Under the pieces are notes generated by a model, which was not told where the DNA came from, did not search any database, and saw only the letters and a list, made by a program, of their open reading frames with translations. The position numbers and the translations under genes were made by a program. A DNA stretch of 28,361 nt from JBAOHV01 sp963714875 (GTDB taxonomy: Bacteria > Actinomycetota > Acidimicrobiia > Acidimicrobiales > Microtrichaceae): the NCBI GenBank assembly GCA_963714875.1, contig CAVQQI010000004.1, positions 1 through 28,361 of the forward strand. Direction: 5' to 3'. Shown piece by piece: positions 1-7,373 of this stretch (position 1 is the first letter of the stretch; the number at the start of each line of letters is the position of its first letter).

Positions 1-46
1 GATCACCGACATCGCCTGCTTCGAGCTGACCGGAGGTGCCGCATGA
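1..46 (+). CDS. 3' end of an upstream gene (partial)
   Basis: The frame beginning at base 2 reads through to a TGA at 44-46, giving the last 14 residues of a protein (ending in FELTGGAA). The TGA overlaps the ATG of the next gene at 43, so this gene is the upstream member of the same operon. Too little is present to name a product. The GGAGG at 32-36, inside this coding end, is the ribosome binding site of the DUF35 gene. Confidence 0.6.
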   Translation, partial: ITDIACFELTGGAA

Positions 47-630
47 GCCCCGATCCCGACACCACCGAGGTGGACCGCACCATCTCGACGTTGCCCGACG
101 GGCTGTGGACCCAGCCCCAGCCGACCGTCCCCGATCCCGGTGCCGGCGAGCCGGTGCAGCGACTGCGGATCCCCGCGGCCATGACCTACGACTACTCGCC
201 GGGTCTGGCGCAGTCCCGCTTCCTGCGCGGTCTGGCGGACAAGAAGATCCTGGGCGAGCGGTGCCCCGCCACCGGCGAGGTGTACGTCCCTCCCCGCGGT
301 GTCTCGCCGGTCTCCGGCCTGCCCACGACCGAGCAGGTCGAGGTCGGTCCCAGGGCCAGCATCACGGCGTTCTGCGTCGTGCACATCGGGTTCGGTGTGA
401 ACGCGCCGCCGACGCCGTTCGTCTCGGCGCTGTTCCTGCCCGACGGGGCCGCGGTGTCCCTGTACGGCACGGTGCAGGAGATCCCCCACGACCAGGTTCG
501 CATCGGCATGCGGGTCGAGCCGGTGTGGGTCGACGACGACCAGCTCACCACCTCGATGGAGAACATCAAGTACTGGCGTCCGATCGACGAGCCCGACGTG
601 CCCGCCGAGCAGCTGAAGGGACACATGTGA
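43..630 (+). CDS. DUF35 / OB-fold acyl-CoA-associated protein (ChsH2-like), zinc ribbon degenerate
   Basis: A 195-residue protein with a long N-terminal extension (about 1-55), a rubredoxin-like zinc-ribbon segment (about 70-95) and an OB-fold (about 98-180), the DUF35 layout. DUF35 proteins partner thiolase-fold enzymes acting on CoA thioesters; ChsH2 does this in cholesterol side-chain breakdown. The ribbon retains its spacing and the signature VPPRG, but only C74 remains: the other three expected cysteines are T77, S88 and S91, so zinc is probably not bound. The ATG at 43 has GGAGG seven bases upstream and overlaps the preceding stop. Its own stop overlaps the next start as TGATG, indicating translational coupling to the thiolase-fold gene. 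It likely forms a complex with one or both downstream proteins. The family call is strong; the substrate is inferred. Confidence 0.85.
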   Translation: MSPDPDTTEVDRTISTLPDGLWTQPQPTVPDPGAGEPVQRLRIPAAMTYDYSPGLAQSRFLRGLADKKILGERCPATGEVYVPPRGVSPVSGLPTTEQVEVGPRASITAFCVVHIGFGVNAPPTPFVSALFLPDGAAVSLYGTVQEIPHDQVRIGMRVEPVWVDDDQLTTSMENIKYWRPIDEPDVPAEQLKGHM

Positions 631-1694
631 TGGCAGCTCCCACCCGTTCGGTCGCCGTCGTGGCGACCGCGCAGACCACCCACCGCAGGGCGGCCACCGA
701 GATCAACGAGGTCGAGCTCATCCAGCCGGTCATCCGTGAGGTGCTCGACCGGGTCGGCGGCATCTCGGAGATCGGCTTCACCTGCTCGGGCAGCTCCGAC
801 TACCTCGCTGGTCAGGCGTTCAGCTTCGTGATGACCCTCGACGCCGTCGGCGCATGGCCACCGATCCAGGAGAGCCACGTCGAGATGGACGGCGCCTGGG
901 CGCTGTACGAGGCGTGGGTGAAGATCCAGGCCGGCCATGCGGACACCGCCCTGGTGTACAGCTACTCGAAGGCGTCGCCGGGTGACCTGCCCCGCGTGAT
1001 GTCGCGACTGCTCGACCCCTACTACTACGGGCCGCTGTGGCCCGATTCGATCGCCATGGCCGGGCTCCAGGCACGGGCGATGCTCGATGCCGGGCTCATC
1101 TCGCACGAGCAGATGGCCGAGATCGCACGGCGGAACCGCGAGTCGGCGCTCGACAACCGCCACGCCCAGCTCAAGGGATCTCCGTCGGTCGAGGAGCTGC
1201 TCGCCACCGAGATGATCTCGGATCCCCTGCACCTCCACGACTGCCCGCCGATCAGCGACGGTGGTGTCGCGGTCATCCTCGCTGCCGACGACCGGGCTCG
1301 TGAGTGGTCGGACCGTCCGGCGTGGATCACCGGGATCGACCACCGCATCGACAGCCACAATCTGGGTGCACGGGATCTGACCCGCGCCCCGTCGATCGCC
1401 GTGGCGGCGCAGCACTCGGGGGTCGGCGATGCGCCGGTCGATGTGGCGGAGCTGACCGCACCGTTCACCCACCAGGAGCAGATCGTGCGCACCGAACTGG
1501 GCCTGGGTGACGACGTGGCGGTCAATCCGTCGGGCGGCGCCCTGGCCGCCAATCCGATGATGGCCGCCGGCCTGATCCGCATCGCCGAGGTGGCGAACCG
1601 GATCATGGACGGCTCCATCGGTCGCGGCGTGGCCCATGCCACGAGCGGCCAGCTGTTGCAGCAGAACCTCGTGGCTGTCCTGGAGGGTGAGTGA
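630..1694 (+). CDS. Thiolase-fold lipid-transfer protein, Ltp4-like, lacking thiolase catalytic residues
   Basis: A 354-residue thiolase-superfamily protein of the SCP2-thiolase / lipid-transfer type. The ATG at 630 overlaps the DUF35 stop; a longer in-frame extension upstream is a shadow of the DUF35 gene. Recognisable landmarks are DCPPISDGG (where thiolases have a conserved DGA) and NPSGGALAANP near the C terminus. Where active thiolases have a Cys nucleophile this protein reads HVEMDGAWAL with no Cys, and the GHP histidine motif is replaced by ANP. Classical Claisen chemistry is therefore unlikely. In mycobacteria, similar proteins (ltp4, Rv3522) sit in the KstR cholesterol regulon beside a DUF35 gene and ltp3; Ltp2 of the same superfamily is a retro-aldolase with ChsH2. 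An aldolase or scaffold role here is inference. Confidence 0.82.
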   Translation: MAAPTRSVAVVATAQTTHRRAATEINEVELIQPVIREVLDRVGGISEIGFTCSGSSDYLAGQAFSFVMTLDAVGAWPPIQESHVEMDGAWALYEAWVKIQAGHADTALVYSYSKASPGDLPRVMSRLLDPYYYGPLWPDSIAMAGLQARAMLDAGLISHEQMAEIARRNRESALDNRHAQLKGSPSVEELLATEMISDPLHLHDCPPISDGGVAVILAADDRAREWSDRPAWITGIDHRIDSHNLGARDLTRAPSIAVAAQHSGVGDAPVDVAELTAPFTHQEQIVRTELGLGDDVAVNPSGGALAANPMMAAGLIRIAEVANRIMDGSIGRGVAHATSGQLLQQNLVAVLEGE

Positions 1695-2866
1695 TGGGTG
1701 CCAACCGAGTCGCCGTGGTCGGCGTCGGCCAGACCAAGTACGCCGCGGTCCGCGGTGACGTCTCCCTGCCGGGCCTGCTCCGGGAGGCCGTGTTCCGGGC
1801 ACTCGCCGATGCCCACATGACGATGGACGACATCGACGCGATCGTGGTGGGCAAGGCGCCGGACTTCTTCGAGGGCATGATGATGCCCGAGCCGTACCTC
1901 GCCGAGGCCCTGGGGGCGGTCGGCAAGCCGTTGTTCCGTGTCCACACCGCAGGGTCGGTGGGTGGATCGACCGCAGTGGTCGCGGCGTCCCACGTCCAGG
2001 CGGGCGTGCACGAGCGGGTGCTGACCATCGGTTGGCAGCAGCAGTCCGTGTCCGAGGCCATGTGGGCGTTGTCGTTCCCGATCCCGTTCCAGCAGCAGTT
2101 GGTCGCTGGCGCGGGCGGCTACTTCGCCCCCTTCATCCGCGAGTACATGCGTCGGTCGGACGCACCCGAGGACATCGGTATCCTCGTGGCGCTGAAGGAC
2201 CGGCTCAACGCGTTGAAGAACCCGTACGCGCACCTGCACGAGCCCGAGATCACCTACGACTCCATCAAGGAGTCGTTCATGCTGTGGGAGCCGATCCGGT
2301 ACGCGGAGACGTGCCCGTCCTCTGACGGCGCGATCGCCCTGGTGCTCGCCGGCGAGCAGGCCGCCGAGGCATCCGCCGCGGCATCAGGTGTGCCGCCGGC
2401 GTGGATCCACGGCACCGCCATGCGCTCGGAACCCGCGACCGCGTCGGGCCGCGACCAGATCCTGCCCCAGGCCAGCCTCGACTGCGTCGACGATCTGTAC
2501 CGCCAGGCCGGCATCACCGACCCACGGGCCCAGATCGATGTCGCGGAGATCTACGTGCCGTTCTCCTGGTACGAGCCGATGTGGATGGAGGGTCTGCGCT
2601 TCGCTCCCGAGGGTGAGGGCTGGAAGATGACCGAGTCGGGCGCCACAGCCATGACCGGCGACCTTCCGGTGAACTGCTCGGGCGGCGTGCTGTCGACCAA
2701 CCCGATCGGCGCATCGGGCATGATCCGCTTCGGCGAGGCAGCCCTGCAGGTCCGCGGCCAGGCCGGTGCGCACCAGGTGGACGGCGCCCGGGTCGCCCTC
2801 GGACACGCGTACGGCGGTGCTGCGCAGTTCTACGCGATGTGGGTGGTCGGGGCCGAGAAGCCCTGA
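1694..2866 (+). CDS. Thiolase-fold lipid-transfer protein, Ltp3-like
   Basis: A 390-residue thiolase-superfamily protein in the same operon; its ATG overlaps the preceding stop (TGATG). A GTG three bases earlier would add one residue. It opens with VAVVGVGQTKY, typical of SCP2-type thiolases. The nucleophile loop reads VHTAGSVGG, so the Cys is replaced by Gly87, and the C-terminal GHPxGATG is replaced by STNPIGASG. The neighbour order DUF35, Ltp4-like, Ltp3-like matches the Rv3521-Rv3523 block of M. tuberculosis. The two thiolase-fold proteins probably form a heteromer with the DUF35 protein. The family is clear; whether this one supplies the active site is not visible from sequence. Confidence 0.82.
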   Translation: MGANRVAVVGVGQTKYAAVRGDVSLPGLLREAVFRALADAHMTMDDIDAIVVGKAPDFFEGMMMPEPYLAEALGAVGKPLFRVHTAGSVGGSTAVVAASHVQAGVHERVLTIGWQQQSVSEAMWALSFPIPFQQQLVAGAGGYFAPFIREYMRRSDAPEDIGILVALKDRLNALKNPYAHLHEPEITYDSIKESFMLWEPIRYAETCPSSDGAIALVLAGEQAAEASAAASGVPPAWIHGTAMRSEPATASGRDQILPQASLDCVDDLYRQAGITDPRAQIDVAEIYVPFSWYEPMWMEGLRFAPEGEGWKMTESGATAMTGDLPVNCSGGVLSTNPIGASGMIRFGEAALQVRGQAGAHQVDGARVALGHAYGGAAQFYAMWVVGAEKP

Positions 2867-2911
2867 TCTGCAGCTCATCGGCCCCTGATCTGCGCCTGCT
2901 GACCGTGCCGG

Positions 2912-2917
2912 TACCAT
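2912..2917 (+). promoter_or_regulatory. -10 box TACCAT of a leaderless transcript
   Basis: TACCAT fits the actinobacterial TANNNT -10 consensus and ends seven bases before the GTG at 2925, so transcription is predicted to start at the start codon. There is no Shine-Dalgarno between the two. The same geometry recurs in this window. Confidence 0.55.
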
Positions 2918-2924
2918 CCCGGGT

Positions 2925-3944
2925 GTGACCGGACCGTACGCCCCGCAGCAGCAGCCCGCCCCGTCGCCGGTCGCCCCGCCACTCAGGGGAAGGGGGCTGA
3001 TCATCGCCGGTTCGGTGATGATCGCGGTCGCGGTCCTCGGCGGCATGATCGGCTCGGGGATCCTCGGGTCGGACGTCGGGTTCGGCGACCTCGAGCGTGA
3101 GGTCGCCATCGACGGCGCCTCGGATCGCGTGGTGCCCGGCGAGATCGAGTTCAGCGTGCTGGAACCGCTCGATGATGCCACCCCGGAGATGACCGTCGGG
3201 TTGGCCCTGAGCTCGGACGAGACGCCGGCGCCGACCTGCACGATCGAGGATTCCGGGGGCGATGCGGTTCCGGTCAGTGCCGCGAGCCTGAACGAGGCGC
3301 TGCTGGACCTGGAAGGGCGTTACGGCGAGTACACGGTGGTGAGCACCGCTCGGCTCGAACCCGGTGAGTACCGGGCGTCCTGCGAGGTGGCTGGTGAGCC
3401 GTCGGCGAGCTCCGGAGTGAGCTTCACCGTGGGGCGGGTGTTCGGTGTGGCTGATGTGGGGGAGATGTTCGGTCCGCTGCTCGGGCTCCTGGCACTGTGG
3501 GGAGTGGCCGGGTTGGTGTTCATCGTGGGGATGGTCCTGCTGATCGTCGGACTCGTCCAGCGATCCAAGTCGAAGCGCCCGCCTTCAGTGGTTGGTCAGT
3601 ACCCGCCCGGTCAGTACCCGCCCGGTCAGTACCAGCCAGGGCCGTACACGCCCGGTCAGTACCCGTCCGGCCCCCACCAGCCAGGGCCGTACACGCCCGG
3701 TCCCTACCAGAACGGTCCGCATCAGCAGAGCTCACCGACGGAGGCGCCCCATGGTGCGCCGTCCACCGGGGCGCCGCCGACCTACACCCCGCCGACCTAC
3801 ACCCCGCCGGGCAACGCGGCGCCCGGACCGCCCGAGGCGTCGCCCGACCCATCCGACACTCCTGCCCCGCCGACTGATCCCGCCGTGCCGCCGGGGGGCG
3901 GCGGCGCTCCGTCCGGTTGGACGGTGCCCCCGAGCAAGCACTGA
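2925..3944 (+). CDS. Two-TM membrane protein with proline/tyrosine-rich C-terminal tail
   Basis: A 339-residue protein of no family I recognise. A short N-terminal tail is followed by a hydrophobic segment at about 25-48, an extracytoplasmic domain (about 50-175) with one Cys pair (from TCTIED and RASCEV), a second hydrophobic segment at about 183-212, and a basic stop-transfer RSKSKR. The remaining third is a low-complexity tail built from PPGQY / PGPYTPGQY units and a duplicated PPTYT. Such tails occur in actinobacterial membrane and secretion proteins as flexible cytoplasmic regions. The GTG at 2925 is supported by a TACCAT box seven bases upstream. The downstream neighbour is convergent. 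It may be unrelated to the operon before it. Confidence 0.75.
   Translation: MTGPYAPQQQPAPSPVAPPLRGRGLIIAGSVMIAVAVLGGMIGSGILGSDVGFGDLEREVAIDGASDRVVPGEIEFSVLEPLDDATPEMTVGLALSSDETPAPTCTIEDSGGDAVPVSAASLNEALLDLEGRYGEYTVVSTARLEPGEYRASCEVAGEPSASSGVSFTVGRVFGVADVGEMFGPLLGLLALWGVAGLVFIVGMVLLIVGLVQRSKSKRPPSVVGQYPPGQYPPGQYQPGPYTPGQYPSGPHQPGPYTPGPYQNGPHQQSSPTEAPHGAPSTGAPPTYTPPTYTPPGNAAPGPPEASPDPSDTPAPPTDPAVPPGGGGAPSGWTVPPSKH
3595..3710 (+). repeat. In-gene tandem repeat encoding GQYPP / PGPYTPGQY
   Basis: The unit GGTCAGTACCCGCCC occurs in tandem and then varies to CAGGGCCGTACACGCCC, which itself appears twice. A second small repeat (CCGACCTACACCCCG, twice) follows at about 3778-3808. The repeats preserve frame and create the proline-rich tail; copy number is likely to vary between strains and to be error-prone in assembly. 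Confidence 0.7.
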
Positions 3945-3984
3945 CCCGGTTCGAGCGCGGGAGTCGCCGGGGGACGATCACAGC

Positions 3985-4125
3985 GCCGGCTTACGACGAA
4001 TTCATGTGAGCGGCGGATCGGTGGCGGAGCGGTCGGATCGGCGCGGATTCGTTGTAAGCCGGCGGTTTCGGGTGGCTGGTGCTGGTCCGGTTGGGCGTGC
4101 GGATTCGTCGTGAGCCGGCGGTTCC
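3985..4125. repeat. Three copies of a ~19-nt intergenic repeat, one inverted
   Basis: The 218-base gap between two convergent genes contains a motif ending in AAGCCGGC three times: inverted at 3985-4003, direct at 4045-4063 and direct at 4101-4119. The two direct copies extend into a longer similar stretch (GGCGGTTTCGGGTGGCTGG versus GGCGGTTCCGTGTGGCTGG). The inverted copy pairs with the first direct copy over 17 of 19 positions with a loop of about 41 bases. It may serve as a bidirectional terminator or be a small dispersed repeat. Nothing else is visible in this gap. Confidence 0.6.
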
Positions 4126-4162
4126 GTGTGGCTGGCGCCGTTGCCCCAGAGCGCGGCCGAAC

Positions 4163-5210
4163 TCAGGCCTTGAACGGATCAGACCCGAACTTGCGCGACG
4201 CCGTCTCCAGCGGCTCCGCCGGATAGCTGCCCTGTGGGGCGTAGACGAGCGCTGAATCGTCGGTGCCCTCTGCATAGAACTGTGCCGCCCACTTGCGGAA
4301 CTTCATCACCGGTCCGTCGGTGTCCGCGAGCGCCGGACGCACCAGGTGCGCCTTGTTCTCCCAGATCGGCTTGTCCTCCTGGACCTGCTTGTGGATCTCG
4401 TCCACGAAGGCCTGCCCGACGCTGGAGTTCAGCGAGCTGTCGTCACCCAGCTTGCGCACGGTGAAGCTGAAGCGCATGTGGCAGTGCGTGTCGTCGATCG
4501 GTGTGTTGCAGCCCATGAGCAGCGTCTCGACGATGCCCGAGAACCTGACCTTCGAGAAGCCGGGACCGTGCGAGTCGGCGTCGATGCGCCCATCGACGAC
4601 GCCGCGGGGCGTGGGGAACTTCTGGATCGAGCGCATCTTCGTCCTCGGCCCGTCGACCTCGTAGGACTCCAGCTCCGGCACCTCCTCGGTGTGGTGCACG
4701 TAGCGGAAGTGCGCCGCGTCGACGCCGTTCTCGGCGAGCTCCTGCCAAGGTGCCTCGACGAGGTAGTCGCGCATGACCATCTCGGTGAAGTTGTCGGGAT
4801 CGTTGAACTCCTCGATCTCGGGGATCTCCCACATCGGCGCCACGCCCTCGGGGTGGTACCACGCCATGATCAGTCCGTTGCGCTCGACCGTCGGGTAGGA
4901 CCGCACGCAGGCCTTCTTGTTCAGCCGGTCCGAGTAGGGGATGAGGGTGTTCTGGCCCTCGGCGTCGAAACGCCACCCGTGGAACGGGCAGATCAGGTCC
5001 TCGCCATCCACCGATCCCGCCATGGCCGAAGTGTGCGCCGAGGTGCGGGCAGAACGCGTCGTTGACGTGTGCAACCCCGTTGTCGTCGCGCCACAACGCC
5101 AGGTGCTGCCCGAAGTACTGCAGCGGGACGACCTGGCCCACCTTCACGTCGCCGGGCCATGCGATCTGGAACCAGCCGTAGGGGATGGGGAACGGTGAGC
5201 GCAGGGACAT
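4163..5210 (-). CDS. KshA-like Rieske non-heme iron oxygenase (one apparent frameshift at ~5015)
   Basis: The ATG at 5210 opens a frame reading to CPHLGAHFGHGG; the protein then continues in another frame from SVDGED to the stop at 4163. Removing one base (near 5015, in GGGATCGG) gives 348 residues and an exact Rieske motif C54-x-H56-x17-C74-x2-H77, which argues that the indel is an error. The non-heme iron site follows as NGVDAAHFRYVH (D164, H167, H172), resembling 3-ketosteroid 9-alpha-hydroxylase KshA (NVTDMAHFFYIH). KshA-type enzymes take electrons from a reductase (KshB) and hydroxylate the steroid nucleus. The KstR-like palindrome 21 bases upstream of the start supports a steroid role. 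Overall similarity to KshA looks moderate, so another Rieske steroid or sterol oxygenase is possible; I give no symbol. Confidence 0.82.
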
Positions 5211-5230
5211 GACGGCCTCCGAGCCGAGAG

Positions 5231-5252
5231 AAACTAGAACACGTTCTAGTTT
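5231..5252. promoter_or_regulatory. KstR-type operator palindrome upstream of the Rieske oxygenase
   Basis: Two perfect 10-base inverted arms, AAACTAGAAC and GTTCTAGTTT, flank a central AC. The core TAGAACnnGTTCTA matches the known TetR-family KstR operator of mycobacterial and rhodococcal cholesterol genes. It lies 21-42 bases upstream of the oxygenase ATG, where it would overlap the promoter and repress until a steroid-CoA ligand releases the repressor. No kstR gene lies in this window. Confidence 0.8.
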
Positions 5253-5289
5253 ACTACGCCGGACCGGCGGATGTCACCACGTGCGCTCC

Positions 5290-5334
5290 GGTGGCGGGTC
5301 GCACGACGGGCGGGTGGCGGGTCGCTCGACGGGC
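5290..5334. repeat. Two-copy tandem repeat, 23-bp period
   Basis: GGTGGCGGGTCGCACGACGG and GGTGGCGGGTCGCTCGACGG begin at 5290 and 5313, with 21 of 22 bases identical in the full units. The repeat lies between the HNH gene stop and the oxygenase promoter, both read on the minus strand. No function is evident; it could be a simple slippage duplication. Confidence 0.6.
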
Positions 5335-5366
5335 CGGGTGGCACCTTCGCGGAGGGGGCCGGCCGA

Positions 5367-5876
5367 TCAGATGGCCGGGAGGAACGGCGCCCACAGCGGC
5401 GGGGGTGACTGCAACCCGGCGCGCGCCAGCAGCACCAACGCCCCACGGGGCGCGGCCGGCTCCGACTTCAGGGTCCATCCCAGTTCGGAGAGCAGCCGGG
5501 CGCCCTTCTGTGAGTTGTGGCGGACGCACATCAGCGTCACGTTGGTCCATTCGTGGGTTCCGCCTCGCGACCGCGGAACGATGTGGTCGATCGTCTGGCC
5601 GACTCGCCGACATCCGACGACCTGGCAGACCTTGCCGTCGCGGGCCTGGATCGCTCGGCGGGACAGCGGGGCAGTTGCCTGGAACGGGACCTTGACCATG
5701 CGGCGGAGTCGAACCACCGCCGGTACCGGGAACTCGACACCTCCGGTGGAGCGGACGTGCTCATCTCCGTCGGGCACGACCAGGTCGACCTTGTCCGACC
5801 ACACCAGACCCAGCGCCCGGCGGGTGGTGATCGCCCGGAGCGGTTCGAAACTGGCGTTGAGCAACAGGACCGTCAT
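5367..5876 (-). CDS. HNH endonuclease family protein
   Basis: A 169-residue protein of the short actinobacterial HNH family, which opens MTVLLLNASFEPL and ends with a conserved W-x-L motif (GWTL). The nuclease core is at residues 80-125: RDGKVC, then the catalytic TIDHIVPRSRGG (D97-H98), then TN112 and N121. The structural zinc site is atypical: the first pair is C84-x4-C89 instead of C-x2-C and the second is C117-x2-H120 instead of two cysteines. A GAGGGA ribosome site lies upstream of the ATG at 5876. These genes are widespread, single-copy and chromosomal, and most are not linked to mobile elements; the biological role is unknown. Confidence 0.85.
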   Translation of the reverse strand: MTVLLLNASFEPLRAITTRRALGLVWSDKVDLVVPDGDEHVRSTGGVEFPVPAVVRLRRMVKVPFQATAPLSRRAIQARDGKVCQVVGCRRVGQTIDHIVPRSRGGTHEWTNVTLMCVRHNSQKGARLLSELGWTLKSEPAAPRGALVLLARAGLQSPPPLWAPFLPAI

Positions 5877-5966
5877 GCACGTCCCTCGGTCGGTCCGTGA
5901 AATGCTGCCTCACATCGCTCGCGGTGTCAGCAGATTTCTGCCCCGGTGCTCCGCCATCGCCTCGGC

Positions 5967-5972
5967 CACAAT
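5967..5972 (+). promoter_or_regulatory. -10-like box CACAAT, seven bases before the ATG
   Basis: CACAAT (one mismatch to TANNNT) ends seven bases before the ATG at 5980, the leaderless geometry seen at several other genes here. Confidence 0.4.
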
Positions 5973-5979
5973 GTGACCC

Positions 5980-6735
5980 ATGCGCTTCTCCGGTCGTCCC
6001 TGGCTGTTCCCCGTCATCGTCGCGTGGTGCGCCGCAGCGCTGCTCGTCGGGTGCTCGGGCGACGACGGCACGGTGTCGGTCGGCGAGGGCGACGACCCGT
6101 CCGGAGCTTCCGCTGCCGAGGTCGCGTACTGCGACACCGCCGAGCAGGTGATCGCCGACGGCGGCGAGCTCGATCTGCGCACCGGTGGGCCGGAGACCCT
6201 CGCGAGCATCGAGCTGCTGGCCGGTGAGGCGCCCGCCGAGCTGGCGGAGGACTACGACACGTTCGTCACCGGCATCCGCGGTGTCGCACAACTCGACCCC
6301 GACGATCCGGCGGCGCTGTCGAGCATCCTCGATCTGATGCTGGACCCCGACATCGCATCGCAGCCGCGGCGCGATCGAGCAGTACACCGCGTCGACGCTG
6401 CGGCGTGACGTTGTGGGCCACCACCGGATCGGACGTCGAGGGCGCGGCGTCGGACGGGGTCGGTCTCGAGATCGACGAGGTGAACGCGGCGATGGCGACG
6501 CTCGGCGACGGCGGGGCGACCTGGGTCGGGAAGCTGTCCTCGACGGTGATCTCGGGTGGCAACGACGTGCAGGTCGCCACGAGCGGCGACGGACCTGACC
6601 GATGCCGAGGCGCTGGCCGCCTGCTCCGAGCTGCTCGCAGCACTGTCGGTTCGTGATCCGGACGTGTCGATCTCGGTCGCGAACGACGACACGGTGCTCG
6701 TGACCAGCTCCGGCGGCGAGTGCGCCGCGGTCTGA
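5980..6735 (+). CDS. Secreted lipoprotein, unknown function (three apparent frameshifts)
   Basis: The ATG at 5980 starts a lipoprotein signal: basic MRFSGR, a hydrophobic core, and the lipobox LLVGC with lipidated C25. The mature part begins with an acidic/glycine-rich linker, then an alpha-helical segment (VAYCDTAEQV, then a repeated AELAEDYD-type pattern). The original frame stops at 6408. The coding signal continues as AIEQYTAST in a second frame, as CGVTLWATTGSDVEG in a third from about 6400, and returns to the first frame from about 6592 to the TGA at 6735. Three small indels in 250 bases would repair it to about 250 residues. I see no family beyond actinobacterial secreted lipoproteins. 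It converges on the GNAT gene 28 bases away. Confidence 0.6.
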
Positions 6736-6763
6736 GACCGGCCGTGACCCGAGCACGGCACCC

Positions 6764-7373
6764 TCAGCGAGGGTCTCTCCACATCGACCACAGCGGCGGC
6801 CCGTCCGGGCGGAGGTCGATGGTGCCCGTCACCTCGAATCCGAACCGGTGGTAGAAGGCCAGGTTCTGCTCCTTCGAGCTCTCCAGGAACGCCGGCATCC
6901 CCTCCTCGTCGCAGCGCTGCACCATCGGCGCCATGAGCGCACCCCGATGCCCTGGCCGCGACGTCCCGGGTCGGTGCCGAGGATCGCCAGGTACCAGTGC
7001 GGCTCACTCGGGTGGTGGCGTTCCATCTCCGCCAGGGCCCCGAGTCGGCTGCGTGCGGATCGCACACCGACCGCACCCACCATCGGCCACGCCATGCGGA
7101 GCTGTTCGCCCGGACCCGACTTCCAGTCGTCGGGGGCCGACCACATCGGCGCGCTCCGGACAGGTCGTCGGTGGTCCACACCGTTCCCTCCCCGAGGCGT
7201 CGCCGGATGAACTGGCCGAACGCCGGACCGAGGTGACGCCGCCGCCGACGCGGGTCGGCCGCGATCCACTCCCACACCGGGTCGTCGAAGAAGGCGGCGC
7301 CGAGCAGGCGCCCCAGCGGCCGCCACTCGTCGCCGGTCGCGACCCTGACGCGGTGCACCTGCGGTGTGCTCAC
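6764..7373 (-). CDS. GNAT-family N-acetyltransferase (two apparent frameshifts)
   Basis: The GTG at 7373 overlaps the stop of the serine hydrolase (GTGA), so the two are coupled. The N-terminal frame reads to TTDDLSGA, the middle continues as MWSAPDDWKSGPGEQ and then HWYLAILGTDPGRRGQGIG in a second frame, and the end reads ALMAPMVQRC through FYHRFGFEVTG to the TGA at 6764 in a third. The RRGQGIG stretch is the acetyl-CoA pyrophosphate loop of GNAT motif A, and FYHRFGF is the conserved motif B end. With indels near 7153 and 6950 repaired, the length is about 200 residues, normal for the family. The acceptor substrate cannot be told. Confidence 0.75.

Noticed and set aside
192..1802. A 536-residue open frame on the minus strand across the DUF35 and thiolase genes
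   Set aside because: It is an antisense shadow of GC-rich coding sequence; it has no motif, and the plus-strand genes have clear families and coupled starts.
5280..5340. Short direct repeats as a CRISPR array
   Set aside because: There are only two adjacent units with a one-base spacer and no cas genes; this is a simple tandem duplication.
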